Positions 15,653 to 25,313 are shown, counted from the stretch's first letter. The stretch: DNA of 64,000 nt from Enterobacter sp. Cy-643 (GCF_011752815.1 NZ_VWWV01000001.1:744001-808000); one strand, 5' to 3'. The notes: a model not told the origin generated them from the sequence alone. Translations and numbers: made by a program.

Positions 15653-16801
15653 TCAGGCACGCATCCACTGGCGCAGGTTTTCCAGCATCGCCATGCATTT
15701 ATGCAGTTGCTCTTCGGCAACAAACTCATCGGGCTTATGCCCTTGATCCATGCTGCCGGGGCCACAAATCAGCGTGGCTATCCCGGCTTCATCAAAAAGT
15801 CCGCCTTCGGTACCAAATGCCACGGTGCTGAAGTCATCGCTGCCGCACCACTGTACCAGCCATCGGGCAAATTCCGACTGGGCGTCCGTGAGCAGGCCAG
15901 GGTAGTGGCCGAGAGGAGTAAACCGGATGGCGCTTGCCGGGGAAACCTTTTGCATGGCGGGCTCCAGTTTTTGCCGTGCATAGCGCTGAATGTCATCGAT
16001 TGCCGCCGTGGCCTCGACGCCCGGCAGGTAGCGGATTTCGAAATCAAACTGGCATTCCTGCGGGACAATATTCAGCGCGCTGCCGCCGCGAATGGTGCCA
16101 ACCTGGAGCGTGCTGAACGGGGGATCAAAACGGGGATCCGTCTTTTGGGTTAGCGCCTCGCGAACTTCACCCAGTTTGCCGATAAGCCGGGCAGCATATT
16201 CAATGGCGTTCACGCCCGCTGGTGCATAGGCCGAGTGGCAGGCATGGCCGTGGACCTCGCAGCGCACGGCGATTTTCCCTTTATGCCCGTAAACCGGGCG
16301 CATTTCGGTTGGCTCTCCGACAATGCAAAGTGCGGGTTTCTCCGTGGACGCGCGGAGGTGCTCCACCAGGCTGCGCACGCCGAGGCAGCCGACCTCCTCG
16401 TCGTAAGAGAAGGCGAGATGCAGGGGCATTCTCAGCGGCTGGGCAAGGAACGCCGGGACGGACGCCAGCACGCAGGCGATAAAACCCTTCATGTCCGCCG
16501 CACCGCGCCCGTAGTAGCGGCCATTGCGGTAAGTCATGTCGAAAGGGGGAACGCTCCACTGCTGCCCGTCCACCGGCACCACGTCCGTATGGCCGGACAG
16601 CATCACCCCGCCGCCGCCTGCCGGGCCAAGCACCGCATAAAGATTAGCTTTTCGCCCGTCTGCGCTGTGAAACAGCTCCGCACTGATGCCCCATTCGGTG
16701 AGGTAATCGTGGATATCCTGGATCAGCACCAGGTTGGACTCGCGGCTGGTGGTGTCTCGCGCCAGCAACTTCTGCAATAAAGGAATCAGTGGGCTATTCA
16801 T
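15653..16801 (-). CDS. M20-family deacetylase, acetylornithine deacetylase (ArgE)-like
   Basis: 382 aa, start chosen at the ATG at 16801 (MNSPLIPLLQKLLARDTTSR), which overlaps the preceding gene by eight bases; the longer frame upstream has no homology. Metal ligands and catalytic residues of M20 hydrolases are present: SGHTDVVPVDGQ (His/Asp), GRGAADMKG (bridging Asp), YDEEVGCLG (Glu pair), GEPTEM and the late GPGSMDQGHKPDEF (His). It is ArgE/DapE-like, but its neighbours (DUF1028, RidA, flavin monooxygenase, ABC importer) argue for deacylation of an imported N-acyl compound rather than arginine biosynthesis. Confidence 0.85.
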   Translation of the reverse strand: MNSPLIPLLQKLLARDTTSRESNLVLIQDIHDYLTEWGISAELFHSADGRKANLYAVLGPAGGGGVMLSGHTDVVPVDGQQWSVPPFDMTYRNGRYYGRGAADMKGFIACVLASVPAFLAQPLRMPLHLAFSYDEEVGCLGVRSLVEHLRASTEKPALCIVGEPTEMRPVYGHKGKIAVRCEVHGHACHSAYAPAGVNAIEYAARLIGKLGEVREALTQKTDPRFDPPFSTLQVGTIRGGSALNIVPQECQFDFEIRYLPGVEATAAIDDIQRYARQKLEPAMQKVSPASAIRFTPLGHYPGLLTDAQSEFARWLVQWCGSDDFSTVAFGTEGGLFDEAGIATLICGPGSMDQGHKPDEFVAEEQLHKCMAMLENLRQWMRA

Positions 16802-17468
16802 CGCCTGGCACACCGTAGCTGGGGGCTTCTCTCGGGTCGAGCGCGCGAATAAGGTAATCCTGCATTTGCGGTTTATAGGCCAGCCAGAGCGAATGCAGTG
16901 CGGCAATCGGGTTGTCGTCAGCCCAGTCCACGCGCAGATCGATAACCGGCCATGCGACGGTGTCCACCACCTTTAACGCCGCCGAATGCACCGGCCCGGC
17001 TTCACCGCCTTTTTCCAGCGCCGCGTTAAGGGCGGCCATCAGCCTGTCTGCCAGCGGGCCAGCGCTTTGTTCGAAGCGTTCAACCATGGCGTTGATCGCC
17101 AATTTATCGGCCAGCATATTGCCCGCCGCCACGCAGTTATCTCCCTCTACGGCGTGGTAAATGCCCAGCGAATTCACGCCGCTGTGGCAGGCCGTTTTGC
17201 CATGACTGTCAATGACTGTCACCTGCCGGTAATCGCTATGCAGATGCTCGCCGACGACAAGCTTGAGGGCGGCTTCGGGGGCAATGCCTTCGCCCAGCTT
17301 CGACAGCACCATCTGGCCCAGCGCTGGCAGGGTAATGTTCTGGCTCGATACCGCGCCCACGCCCGGCACCAGCCACGGGCAGCGTGCGCCAACCGCGATA
17401 CTGGATGAGCTAATGGCGATGCCAAGCTGGCCGGTTTCCCGGCAGCGTGCGGCGATGGAAAAGGTCAT
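16794..17468 (-). CDS. DUF1028 family protein (Ntn-hydrolase-like)
   Basis: 224 aa from ATG 17468, whose first four bases overlap the stop of the RidA gene. The DUF1028 signature is clear: MTFSIAARCRETGQLGIAIS, VGARCPWLVPGVGAVSSQN and LKLVVGEHLHSDYRQVTVID. The family adopts an Ntn-hydrolase-like fold and is found with RidA and M20 peptidases in catabolic clusters; its reaction is not established. The gene is sandwiched between ridA-like and argE-like genes with overlaps on both sides, so all three act in the same pathway. Confidence 0.88.
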   Translation of the reverse strand: MTFSIAARCRETGQLGIAISSSSIAVGARCPWLVPGVGAVSSQNITLPALGQMVLSKLGEGIAPEAALKLVVGEHLHSDYRQVTVIDSHGKTACHSGVNSLGIYHAVEGDNCVAAGNMLADKLAINAMVERFEQSAGPLADRLMAALNAALEKGGEAGPVHSAALKVVDTVAWPVIDLRVDWADDNPIAALHSLWLAYKPQMQDYLIRALDPREAPSYGVPGDE

Positions 17469-17893
17469 TTCTCCCCCTGAATATCGTCCGGGATCACCGC
17501 GATAACGTCTATTTCCATCAGCCACTGCGGCTGCCCGAGGGCGGAAACCACCAGCCCGGTAGAAATGGGAAAGACGCCTCTCAGCCACTTGCCGACTTCC
17601 TGATACACCGGCTCACGGTAGCGCGGGTCGATGATATACGTCGTGGTTTTGACGATGTGGGAAAGGTCACTCCCGGCTTCCTCCAGCAGTTGCTTCACGT
17701 TTTTCATCGCCTGTTCAGCCTGCGCCTGCGGGTCGCCGAGCCCAATCAAATTCCCTTCAAAATCCGTCCCGACCTGGCCGCGCACATACACGGTGTTCCC
17801 GGCGCGCACCGCCTGGCAGAGGTCGTTGTTCAGCGACTGGTTAGGGTAAGTCTCTTTGGTGTTAAACATGCGAATACGGGTATGCGTTGGCAT
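17465..17893 (-). CDS. RidA/YjgF/RutC-family imine deaminase-like protein
   Basis: 142 aa from the ATG at 17893 (MPTHTRIRMFN), an alternative start seven codons upstream being less likely. The trimeric RidA fold is indicated by QAVRAGNTVYVRGQVG, the AEQAMKNVKQLLEEAGSDL helix and VVKTTTYI-type strands. Note that the usual substrate-binding Arg of archetypal RidA (in the R-x-C/P region) is not obvious at the C-terminus (IDVIAVIP), so this is likely a subgroup with another substrate. It precedes DUF1028 with a four-base overlap and follows the flavin monooxygenase gene by 26 bp. Confidence 0.88.
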   Translation of the reverse strand: MPTHTRIRMFNTKETYPNQSLNNDLCQAVRAGNTVYVRGQVGTDFEGNLIGLGDPQAQAEQAMKNVKQLLEEAGSDLSHIVKTTTYIIDPRYREPVYQEVGKWLRGVFPISTGLVVSALGQPQWLMEIDVIAVIPDDIQGEK

Positions 17894-17919
17894 GGGTGAA
17901 TTCCTTATTGGCAAAAAGG

Positions 17920-19185
17920 TTAGCGCTGAGAAGCGTCAAGGTAGCGACTGTACTTGCGCTGGGTTTCGATGTGGTCGGCGACGTATTTCGCGTCATGCCA
18001 CACGCCCCAGATAAACGTTGAGCCCCGGCGGGAAAGCCACGGAAGGCCGAGGAAATAGACGCCAGGCTCGCTGGAAACGCCGCGCTGGTGGCGCGGTTTG
18101 CCCTGCGCATCAAAAGCGTCCACGTTGAGCCAGCCGTAGTCCGGGGCGTATCCGGTCGCCCAGATAATCGACGTGATGCCCGCTTCGGCCAGATTCAATT
18201 CAAGCGTGGGCCGGGTGACGCAAAGGGGATCGGCCGGGAAGAGACGGGCCTGTGGCTCCTCGGGCAGATCGAGCCCGTTGCGGGTAATCCACGCATCGGC
18301 GGCGTCCAGCAGGGCCAGGTAACTTTCATCGCCCTGGCGAATGTTGTGCGCCAGGTTGTCTTCAAAAAAGACTTTGCCTCCGGCGAAGCGCTGGGTCAGG
18401 CCGACGAGGTGAATGCCCTGGTGTGCGAGAGCCCGGAAATCAACGGTGTGGCCGCCGCGAGCGCCGCTCACCGCAATGGTGACGTGTTCTTTGCCGGGCT
18501 GGTTGGCCGCCGCATCCCACAGCCCAAGTACGCCCAGCCACCAGCAAAAGTCCCGGTTACGGTAGGCGCGGGGAGGGCGATCGTGGGCGCCCACGGACAG
18601 GTAAACCTGTTTGCCCGCGCGCTGTAGCTCATCGGCAATTTGCACCCCGGAAGAGCCTGCGCCCACCACAAGCACGGCGCCAGCCGGAAGCTGGGCAGGA
18701 TTTTTGTAGGCAGCAGAGTGAATCTGGTGCAGCCCATCTTCTTCCGGAGCTATGGCCGGGACGACAGGGCGCTGGAAAGGCCCGGTGGCGGCCACAATAT
18801 GCCTGGCTTCGACAATGCCGTCGCTGGTTTCCACCGTGAAACCCGGCCTGCCGTGATTGCGCGTCACGCTTTTGACTTCCACGCCCGTTTTTACCGGCGC
18901 TTCAAATTTACGGGCGTAGTCTTCGAAGTAGTTCGCCACCTCGTCTTTGGGGATAAAGCTGTCGGGGTTGGCGGTATTAAATTCGAGCCCAGGGAAGCGG
19001 TCGTGCCAGGCCGGACCGTTGGCGACCAGCGAATCCCAGCGGCCGCTGCGCCAGGCTTCGGCAATGCGGTTTTTCTCCAGCACCAGATGGGGAATGCCGA
19101 GGCGCGTCAGGTGCTCGCTCATGGCGACCCCGGCCTGGCCGGCGCCAATCACAAGGGTATCTGTCTGTGTTTTTATTTCGGTCAT
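17920..19185 (-). CDS. Flavin-containing monooxygenase (FAD/NADPH)
   Basis: 421 aa from the ATG at 19185 (MTEIKTQTDTLVIGAGQAGV). The first Rossmann motif GAGQAGVAMSEHL (FAD) is near residue 15, the second GAGSSGVQIADEL (NADPH) near residue 175, and the FMO-like ATGYAPDYGWL motif lies near the C-terminus. The substrate could be a thioether, amine or ketone. It heads the minus-strand block FMO-RidA-DUF1028-M20 deacetylase, and the LysR gene upstream is on the same strand. Together with the divergent ABC importer this looks like uptake and oxidation of an amino-acid derivative. Confidence 0.87.
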   Translation of the reverse strand: MTEIKTQTDTLVIGAGQAGVAMSEHLTRLGIPHLVLEKNRIAEAWRSGRWDSLVANGPAWHDRFPGLEFNTANPDSFIPKDEVANYFEDYARKFEAPVKTGVEVKSVTRNHGRPGFTVETSDGIVEARHIVAATGPFQRPVVPAIAPEEDGLHQIHSAAYKNPAQLPAGAVLVVGAGSSGVQIADELQRAGKQVYLSVGAHDRPPRAYRNRDFCWWLGVLGLWDAAANQPGKEHVTIAVSGARGGHTVDFRALAHQGIHLVGLTQRFAGGKVFFEDNLAHNIRQGDESYLALLDAADAWITRNGLDLPEEPQARLFPADPLCVTRPTLELNLAEAGITSIIWATGYAPDYGWLNVDAFDAQGKPRHQRGVSSEPGVYFLGLPWLSRRGSTFIWGVWHDAKYVADHIETQRKYSRYLDASQR

Positions 19186-19362
19186 GTCTGTTTCCTTGGT
19201 GCCGGGGAAATAAGATTTAGCGCAGCTTCGCGATGGCACAAGGTTATTAAGCGGCAGACATTCCGTAAAATATTATAAATCTAGGGATAAGGCATAAATA
19301 AAGTAGCCTCCACGTACAGGCTATGAATTTCCTGTATTTTAGGGCTGTGAATAACGCTTTGT

Positions 19363-20286
19363 TTAATCTTCTGCCAGCGCTTCCGGCATCAGCTCAAAGG
19401 CGCGGCAGTAATCCATAAATAAACGCGTCGGGCGGGTTGGTTCATTGTTGCGTAAATAAGCCATCACCAGCGTGGACGCCGCCATATCATCAATGATTTC
19501 CACCTGCTTAACGCGCTGGCCGTCATAGGTTACGTCGGTGCAGGGGCGGGTCACCAGCACCGAAAATCCCATACCCTGGCCGACCATGCAGCGCACCATT
19601 TCAATCGACGGCGAACTCCAGGCCACTGCCGGGTGCAGGCCTTTGTCGGTGAAAATATTCATGAAGTAGCTTTTGCTGGGAATCACGTCCAGCAGGATCA
19701 TCGGTTCACGGCTGAGTTCTTCGAGCGTCACGGCCCCTTTCTCCGCCAGAGGATGGCCCTCTGGCAGCAGAGCGTAAGGCTTCTGCGGGGCGTTCAGTTT
19801 TTCGGTGTGCAGCGCGGGCTCTAACTCCAGATTGTACATAAAGGCAAGGTCGAAGCGCCCGCGGTGCAGCCCGTGAGTCAGCTCATTTTGCTCGCCGTCG
19901 TACAGCCGAAGGGTAATTTCAGGGTAAAGCTTTTGAAACCCGGCGATAAGGCGCGGCAAATAAAGCGGGGCCGCGGATTCGAAGCAGCCGATGGCGATGG
20001 TGCCGGAAACCAGATCGTTATCTGCTTTGGCATTTTGCTCAAACTGGTATGAAAGCCGCAGCAGTTCGCGGGCTTTTTCATAGAACCGCAGCCCGCCGGG
20101 GGTGAGCGAAACGCCCTGCGCGTGATGGCGAATAAAAAATTGCTGCTCAAAGGTGTCTTCCAGGTTTTTGATGGCAATGGAGACGGAAGGCTGGGCGATA
20201 TGCAGCTGCCTTGAAGCTTCAGCGATGCTCTGCGCCTCCACGACGGTAACAAAGTACTTGAGCTGCTTGAGCGTGAAATGTGTCAT
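19363..20286 (-). CDS. LysR-family transcriptional regulator
   Basis: 307 aa, standard LTTR length. The N-terminal winged helix-turn-helix is LKQLKYFVTVVEAQSIAEAS followed by IAQPSVSIAIKNLE. The C-terminal periplasmic-binding-protein-like effector domain begins near residue 92 (GTIAIGCFESAAPLYLPRLI). It is located between the monooxygenase block (same strand) and the divergent ABC transporter operon, so both are likely targets, with the inducer being the imported compound or a metabolite. No T-N11-A box was confidently picked out in the 530-bp divergent gap. Confidence 0.92.
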   Translation of the reverse strand: MTHFTLKQLKYFVTVVEAQSIAEASRQLHIAQPSVSIAIKNLEDTFEQQFFIRHHAQGVSLTPGGLRFYEKARELLRLSYQFEQNAKADNDLVSGTIAIGCFESAAPLYLPRLIAGFQKLYPEITLRLYDGEQNELTHGLHRGRFDLAFMYNLELEPALHTEKLNAPQKPYALLPEGHPLAEKGAVTLEELSREPMILLDVIPSKSYFMNIFTDKGLHPAVAWSSPSIEMVRCMVGQGMGFSVLVTRPCTDVTYDGQRVKQVEIIDDMAASTLVMAYLRNNEPTRPTRLFMDYCRAFELMPEALAED

Positions 20287-20817
20287 GGCGCTAACCCCAC
20301 TTTTTTATTGTCAATGCCGCCTGGAAGAGAGTTTCAGGCTATACAGTCCATCCGTAGCAAGGCCTGTGCCAGATGCCGTAGTGGTAGACACAAAGGGTAA
20401 AAATCATGCCCTGAAAAAATATTTTTATTTTTATTGGCCACGAATTATCCCCAAAAAGTGGCAAGAAAAAATCAAACTGCACTTTTTTGGTGCGGGTGAA
20501 TATTTAAATGTTTAATTATCTGCCTGAAATATGTCTTTATTGGCTTTCTTTTGGGGAATTAATGTTTTGCGCTTCGCTGGTGCAAAAAAAACGTCTTTGC
20601 ATTAAAACAATTTTTTATAGAGGTAAGGCATATTTTTCGTCCTTTATCCCGACGCGCTTCTCCTGCAGCATGGCTTCATCGCAAACGCTCATCGAGTGAT
20701 TATCGTTCTGGCGAATATATTGCAAGGTATTCCCCGGCGCGAAAATCATACGTTGTTTCAGGTGCCGCCGTTTAGGCATCCATAAAAATGATTAACCACC
20801 TGCACTGGAGTCATCGC
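20287..20817. other. 531-bp divergent intergenic region, lysR-type gene / ABC transporter operon
   Basis: AT-rich stretch between the divergent LysR gene and the solute-binding protein gene. I see no gene, RNA or clear dyad. It should hold both promoters and the LysR-type binding sites. Confidence 0.5.
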
Positions 20818-21645
20818 ATGTTTACATCCTCACACAGCAAGGCGTTATTTACCTGCATGGCGGCGGCGCTGCCTTTACTGCTCAGCGGCGGGGCTCAGGC
20901 TGCCGTGATGACCCCCGGTCAGCTTACGGTAGGCAGCGACATTACTTTCCCGCCTTACGAATACCTCGACGGCAAAACCCCGGCGGGCTTCGATATTGAA
21001 TTTATCAACGGCGTGGCCGAAGCGATGAAGCTGCAGCCCAATTACGTGGATACCCGCTTCACCAGCCTGATCCCCGGCCTGCAGGCGAAACGCTTCGAGC
21101 TGATTGCTTCCGCGCTGTTTATCACCCCGGAGCGCCAGAAGGTGATCGACATGGTGCCTTACCTGAAAACCGGCGAGTCGCTGCTGACGCTGAGCAATGC
21201 CAGCTTCAAGCCAACCAAGCCGGAAGAGCTTTGCGGGCATAAAGTCGGGTCGATGCAGGGCACTTACTGGCTGGAAAAACTGCACACCCTGTCGGCGGAT
21301 TACTGCGTGAAGCAGGGGCTGAAGCCGATTACGGTCAGCGAATTCTCAACCGACCCGCAGACAACCCAGGCGCTGCTTTCCCACGCGGTTGAAGTGCAGA
21401 TGACCGATGCCGCCGTGGCAAGTCAGGTGGTGGACAAAATGAAAGGGCGGCTGGCGGTGACCTCAACTGAGCTGCTGTACCCGGTGCTGGTGGGGCTTGG
21501 GGTAAGTAAAACCAACCCGGAGCTGAAAAAAGCGCTGAACGACGGCATTGCGGCCTTTAAAGCCAGCGGCAAGTACTCGGCCTTAGTGAAAAAGTATCAC
21601 CTGGCGGAGCCGTCCGAAGCCGAAATTCAGGCCAGCAGTTTGTAA
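20818..21645 (+). CDS. Amino-acid ABC transporter periplasmic solute-binding protein
   Basis: 275 aa from the ATG at 20818, preceded by a CTGGAG ribosome-binding site; an ATG at 20788 would add ten residues. The signal peptide (SKALFTCMAAALPLLLSGGAQA|A) exports it to the periplasm. The SBP_bac_3 domain is clear: LTVGSDITFPPYEYLDGKTP, GFDIEFINGVAEAMKL, the RFTSLIPGLQAKRFELI hinge and TPERQKVIDMVPYLKTGESL. Family 3 proteins bind polar amino acids or opines. It is followed after 24 bp by the fused permease-ATPase. Confidence 0.92.
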   Translation: MFTSSHSKALFTCMAAALPLLLSGGAQAAVMTPGQLTVGSDITFPPYEYLDGKTPAGFDIEFINGVAEAMKLQPNYVDTRFTSLIPGLQAKRFELIASALFITPERQKVIDMVPYLKTGESLLTLSNASFKPTKPEELCGHKVGSMQGTYWLEKLHTLSADYCVKQGLKPITVSEFSTDPQTTQALLSHAVEVQMTDAAVASQVVDKMKGRLAVTSTELLYPVLVGLGVSKTNPELKKALNDGIAAFKASGKYSALVKKYHLAEPSEAEIQASSL

Positions 21646-21669
21646 TCATTACCGCCAGGGAGTACAGAT

Positions 21670-23202
21670 ATGTCGTTTGACTGGAACTATTTATTCAGCC
21701 TGTTTAGCAACGCTGATTTTTGGCAGGCAACCTGGACCGTGATTAAGCTGAGCCTGCTGAGCTGGGTCATCAGCATTGGGTTTGGCTTTCTTCTGGCGCT
21801 GGGCAAACAGGCGGCGTCTCCCTGGCTCTCTTTACCGGCGCGGGCTTATATCTGGCTGTTTCGCAGCCTGCCGCTGCTGGTGCTGCTGATTTTTGTCTAC
21901 AACCTGCCTCAGGCGCTGCCCGGCAGCTCGGCCTTGTTAAGCGACCCGTTCTGGGCCGGGCTTATCGCGCTGGTGCTGAGTGAAACGGCCTACATTGCCG
22001 AGATTCACCGCGGTGGCCTGCTGGCTATCCCGCGCGGGCAGCGTGAGGCCGCCCATGCCCTGGGGCTGCGCTACGCCGGTATTCAGTGGCTGGTTATCGT
22101 GCCGCAGGCGCTGCGGGTGGCGCTGCCGTCGCTGGCGAACGAATACATCTCCATCGTGAAGCTTAGCTCGCTGGTTTCGGTGATTTCACTGACCGAGATC
22201 CTGATGGTTGGGCAGCGGCTTTACTCGCAAAACTTCCTGGTGATGGAGACCATGGCGGCGGTGGCTTTCTATTATGTGTTTATCGTGACCGTTTTTGATT
22301 TCCTGCTGAAGCTGCTGGAAAAACGGCTGGATGTCACCCAGCGCAAAACCGCACGCCTGCCGGAAGCCGAACTGGAAGCGATGGCGGCACAGGAAAGCGG
22401 GCAGGTTGCTCGCCCGGCGCTGGCTGCGGATATTCCCGCCCTGCAGGCCCACAAGCTGCACAAAGCGTATAACAACGTGGAAGTGCTTGGCGCAGTGAAC
22501 CTGGATATTAAACCCGGCGAAGTGGTGTCTGTTATTGGCCCGTCTGGCTCCGGCAAAACCACACTTATCCGCCTGCTGAACGGCCTCGAACAGCTGGATA
22601 ACGGCGAGATCCTGATTAACGGCCAGCCGTTTATTCGCCTGGAAAAACACGGGGCCCAGAAGCCGCAGTACGTGGAAAACGCCGCGCACCGGCTGAACAT
22701 CGGCATGGTGTTCCAGGGCTTTAACCTGTTCCCGCACTTAACGGTGATGAAAAACCTGATGCTGGCCCCGCACTACCATCGCCTGGCGACGGATGCAGAG
22801 CTGAAGCGCGAGGCCTGCGTATTGCTGCGTAAAGTCGGCATGCTCGAGCACGCCCACAAATACCCGCACCAGCTTTCCGGCGGGCAGCAACAGAGGGTCG
22901 CTATCGCCCGGGCTTTAATGATGCGTCCGCAAATCATGCTGTTTGATGAGCCGACCTCGGCGCTGGATCCTGAAAAGGTGAATGAGGTGCTGCAGGTGAT
23001 TGAGAACCTGGCGGAGGAGGGTATCACAATGGTGATCGTCACCCACGAGATGAACTTTGCGTTCAGCGTGTCGGACAGAATCGTGTTTATGGAAAAAGGG
23101 CGAGTCGTTTGCGATGACTCCCCTCAGGCGCTGCGCAGCGGAGAAAACCCGCGCATTACCGAATTCCTGAAAGACGTTAACCTGGCGCCTGCGTTGGCCT
23201 AA
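21670..23202 (+). CDS. Fused amino-acid ABC transporter permease/ATP-binding protein
   Basis: 510 aa, two domains usually encoded separately. Residues ~1-225 form a HisMQ-type permease with five hydrophobic segments, including the family signature [18 protein letters not shown]. Residues ~255-510 form the ATPase with Walker [13 protein letters not shown] signature [15 protein letters not shown], Walker [14 protein letters not shown] and the H-loop VTHEM. Because the fusion has one permease domain and one ATPase domain per chain, a homodimer gives a complete transporter. It works with the upstream binding protein; the neighbouring RidA/deacetylase/monooxygenase genes presumably process the imported compound. 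Confidence 0.93.
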   Translation: MSFDWNYLFSLFSNADFWQATWTVIKLSLLSWVISIGFGFLLALGKQAASPWLSLPARAYIWLFRSLPLLVLLIFVYNLPQALPGSSALLSDPFWAGLIALVLSETAYIAEIHRGGLLAIPRGQREAAHALGLRYAGIQWLVIVPQALRVALPSLANEYISIVKLSSLVSVISLTEILMVGQRLYSQNFLVMETMAAVAFYYVFIVTVFDFLLKLLEKRLDVTQRKTARLPEAELEAMAAQESGQVARPALAADIPALQAHKLHKAYNNVEVLGAVNLDIKPGEVVSVIGPSGSGKTTLIRLLNGLEQLDNGEILINGQPFIRLEKHGAQKPQYVENAAHRLNIGMVFQGFNLFPHLTVMKNLMLAPHYHRLATDAELKREACVLLRKVGMLEHAHKYPHQLSGGQQQRVAIARALMMRPQIMLFDEPTSALDPEKVNEVLQVIENLAEEGITMVIVTHEMNFAFSVSDRIVFMEKGRVVCDDSPQALRSGENPRITEFLKDVNLAPALA

Positions 23203-23239
23203 AAAACGGGCTGCGGTAACATTCCTCTGCCGCAGCCCG
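23201..23239 (-). terminator. Intrinsic terminator of the DUF2493 gene
   Basis: On the minus strand CGGGCTGCGG, a 13-nt loop and CCGCAGCCCG are followed by six T residues. It overlaps the stop of the convergent ABC transporter gene. Confidence 0.8.
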
Positions 23240-23245
23240 GGTGGA

Positions 23246-23587
23246 TTAAATCTCTATTACCTTCACGCCGGAACTGCGCGCCATTTTCACGCACTCCGCC
23301 GTATCTTCTCCTCCAGGGAAAGCCAGCAGCACGTCAGGGCGGCTGTCCTCCAACATAAACAGATTGCGGCGGGTTTCCGCGTATTTGCCGTGCAGCGCCC
23401 AGTTGGCCGGGTAGCGAATGACGTGCACGTCGGTGCCGCGTGCCCAGGTTTCAATGGCGCCGCCGAGCGACTGATGTCCCCCGTGGATCAGCACATTCAT
23501 TGTCTGCGTGCTGGCATACAAATCCAGCACGCGGGTGAGGGTGTGGGTATCGGCATAAAACCGACCTGCGCAGATTAAAACTCTCAC
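23246..23587 (-). CDS. DUF2493 / SLOG-superfamily (YspA-like) protein
   Basis: 113 aa. The nucleotide-binding SLOG pattern is visible: VLICAGRFYAD at the N-terminus, the VLIHGGHQSLGGAIETWARG core (GG-x-G loop) and VLLAFPGGEDTAECV near the end. SLOG proteins bind nucleotides or nucleotide-derived ligands; several are linked to conflict or stress signalling, but a small solitary one cannot be assigned. It is a single-gene unit with its own terminator. Confidence 0.8.
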   Translation of the reverse strand: MRVLICAGRFYADTHTLTRVLDLYASTQTMNVLIHGGHQSLGGAIETWARGTDVHVIRYPANWALHGKYAETRRNLFMLEDSRPDVLLAFPGGEDTAECVKMARSSGVKVIEI

Positions 23588-23654
23588 TTTTCTGTACCTT
23601 AACGTTGCTTTCCTTGAAAAGATGCTTCGTCCACCTTACGGCGGTTATTGTTTT

Positions 23655-25313
23655 TTAAGCGTCCGGCGGCGTTTCGATAAAGCGCAGCGACTTATCGCCC
23701 AGACGGTCAATCACCGGGTAGGCCACGGCCGCGATGTGGTGATGTACGCGGCGGTAGTCCCGTAGCACTCGCTGGAAAATGTCGCCGGATTCCGCCCAGG
23801 CATTTTTGTCCTCTCGCAGTTTTTTAAAGTGCTCGCGGCTGGCGGATGCCTCGAGCTGACGAATGGTTTCCTTGCGCTGCACCAGCTGATGGGCAGCGGA
23901 TAAATCTTCACGCATAAACGCGGCGATGCCGAGACGCAGGCTGGTGAGGATCTCCGCGTGCAGCAGGCGAATATTGTGTAATTCAAAGTCGCTGAACAGT
24001 TCTCCCCGGCGCGCGCGGCGCGTAGCTAACTGGGTCAGATTGCTGGAAAGAATGTCCCCCGCATGCTCGAAGTTGATGATGAACATCAGGATCTCCTGGG
24101 CGCGATCGGCATCCGCGTCATTCAGCCCGTCATGGCTGATATCGGCCAGGTAAGCACGCACCGCCGCGCTGAGCAGATCCACCGACTGATCAAGTTGGCG
24201 AATCTCATCGGCGGCCTGCTTTTCCTGGGTGACAAACAGCACCAGCAGGCGATCCAGCATGATGGTCAGCATGTCGGCGGCGCGCAGCGATTCGCGGACT
24301 GAGTTAGACAGGCCGATGTAAGCCACTTCGAGGCCGGCATCGTCCAGATACATCGGCATTCCTGGGTCGCCCACGCGCTCTTCTTCCGGGAACACGCGTT
24401 CCAGGAAGCGAGCCATCGGCGCGGTCAGGCCGATAAACAGCAGCGCGAGCACGGCGCTAAACATCGTGTGGAACCACACCACCAGCTGAGGTGTGCTCAG
24501 CCCGGACTTCTGCGCGAGATCCGTCAGCAGCGGGAGCATTAGCAGCCCCAGCGCACAGCCGACCAGCCGGACAATCAGGTTGCCCACCGGCAGGCGGCGA
24601 GCCACGGCGGAGCCCGCGTTCAGCACCGGCGGAAGCGCGCCGCCGATATTAGCCCCCATGACCAGGATCAGCGCTGTTTCTGGCCCCATCGCGCCGGTGG
24701 CGGCGAGGGAAGCGATCAGCAAAATGATCGCCACGCTGGAGTGGCACAGCAGGGTGAGGATCGCGGCTACCAGCAGGGCAATTAATATGTCCCCCTGCAG
24801 CCCCTGCATCACGGCGTGAAACACCGGCGTGACTTCGATTTCCGCCAGCGTGCCGCTCAGTAAATGCAGGGCAAGCAGCATCAGGCCGAGACCAATCAGG
24901 GCGCAGCCCACGCTCTCAAAGTTGGAATGGTCGCGCAGCTTAAAGACCACGAACCCGGCCAGCAGAAGCAGCGGGATGGCCATTTCCATGTTAAAGCTCA
25001 TCAGCTGTACCACCAGCGTGGAGCCGATGTTGGCGCCGAGCATTACCGCCAGGGCAGGGGCAAGGCTCAGCGTCCCGGCGGCGGTAAACGACGTCGCCAT
25101 CATGCTTACCGCGGTGCTGCTTTGCAGAACGCCGGTAATGCCGATCCCGGCGAGCAGAGCCGTCCAGCGGTTGGTCAGGTGACGTCCCATCCAGTTACGC
25201 AGCGGCGTGCCGAAGCCGCGCTGCAGCGCAGTAGAGATCATATGGCTGCCCCAGAGCAGCAAAGCGATGGCGCCAGCCAGGTTAATTAACAGAGTAGTTC
25301 CGGACATATTCAA
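23655..25313 (-). CDS. Na+/phosphate cotransporter family protein (YjbB-like, PhoU-like C-terminus)
   Basis: 552 aa inner-membrane protein. The N-terminal ~300 residues hold two Na/Pi-cotransporter repeats with the characteristic QSSTAVSMMATSF and CHSSVAIILLIASLA motifs and ANIGSTL/ANIGGAL loops. The C-terminal ~220 residues are a PhoU-like helical domain. E. coli YjbB is of similar size and exports phosphate. The gene lies downstream of mgtB on the same strand, separated by a hairpin at 25578-25601 and a 14-bp inverted repeat. Co-location with a Mg2+ importer suggests coordination of phosphate and magnesium levels (inference). Confidence 0.88.
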   Translation of the reverse strand: MNMSGTTLLINLAGAIALLLWGSHMISTALQRGFGTPLRNWMGRHLTNRWTALLAGIGITGVLQSSTAVSMMATSFTAAGTLSLAPALAVMLGANIGSTLVVQLMSFNMEMAIPLLLLAGFVVFKLRDHSNFESVGCALIGLGLMLLALHLLSGTLAEIEVTPVFHAVMQGLQGDILIALLVAAILTLLCHSSVAIILLIASLAATGAMGPETALILVMGANIGGALPPVLNAGSAVARRLPVGNLIVRLVGCALGLLMLPLLTDLAQKSGLSTPQLVVWFHTMFSAVLALLFIGLTAPMARFLERVFPEEERVGDPGMPMYLDDAGLEVAYIGLSNSVRESLRAADMLTIMLDRLLVLFVTQEKQAADEIRQLDQSVDLLSAAVRAYLADISHDGLNDADADRAQEILMFIINFEHAGDILSSNLTQLATRRARRGELFSDFELHNIRLLHAEILTSLRLGIAAFMREDLSAAHQLVQRKETIRQLEASASREHFKKLREDKNAWAESGDIFQRVLRDYRRVHHHIAAVAYPVIDRLGDKSLRFIETPPDA

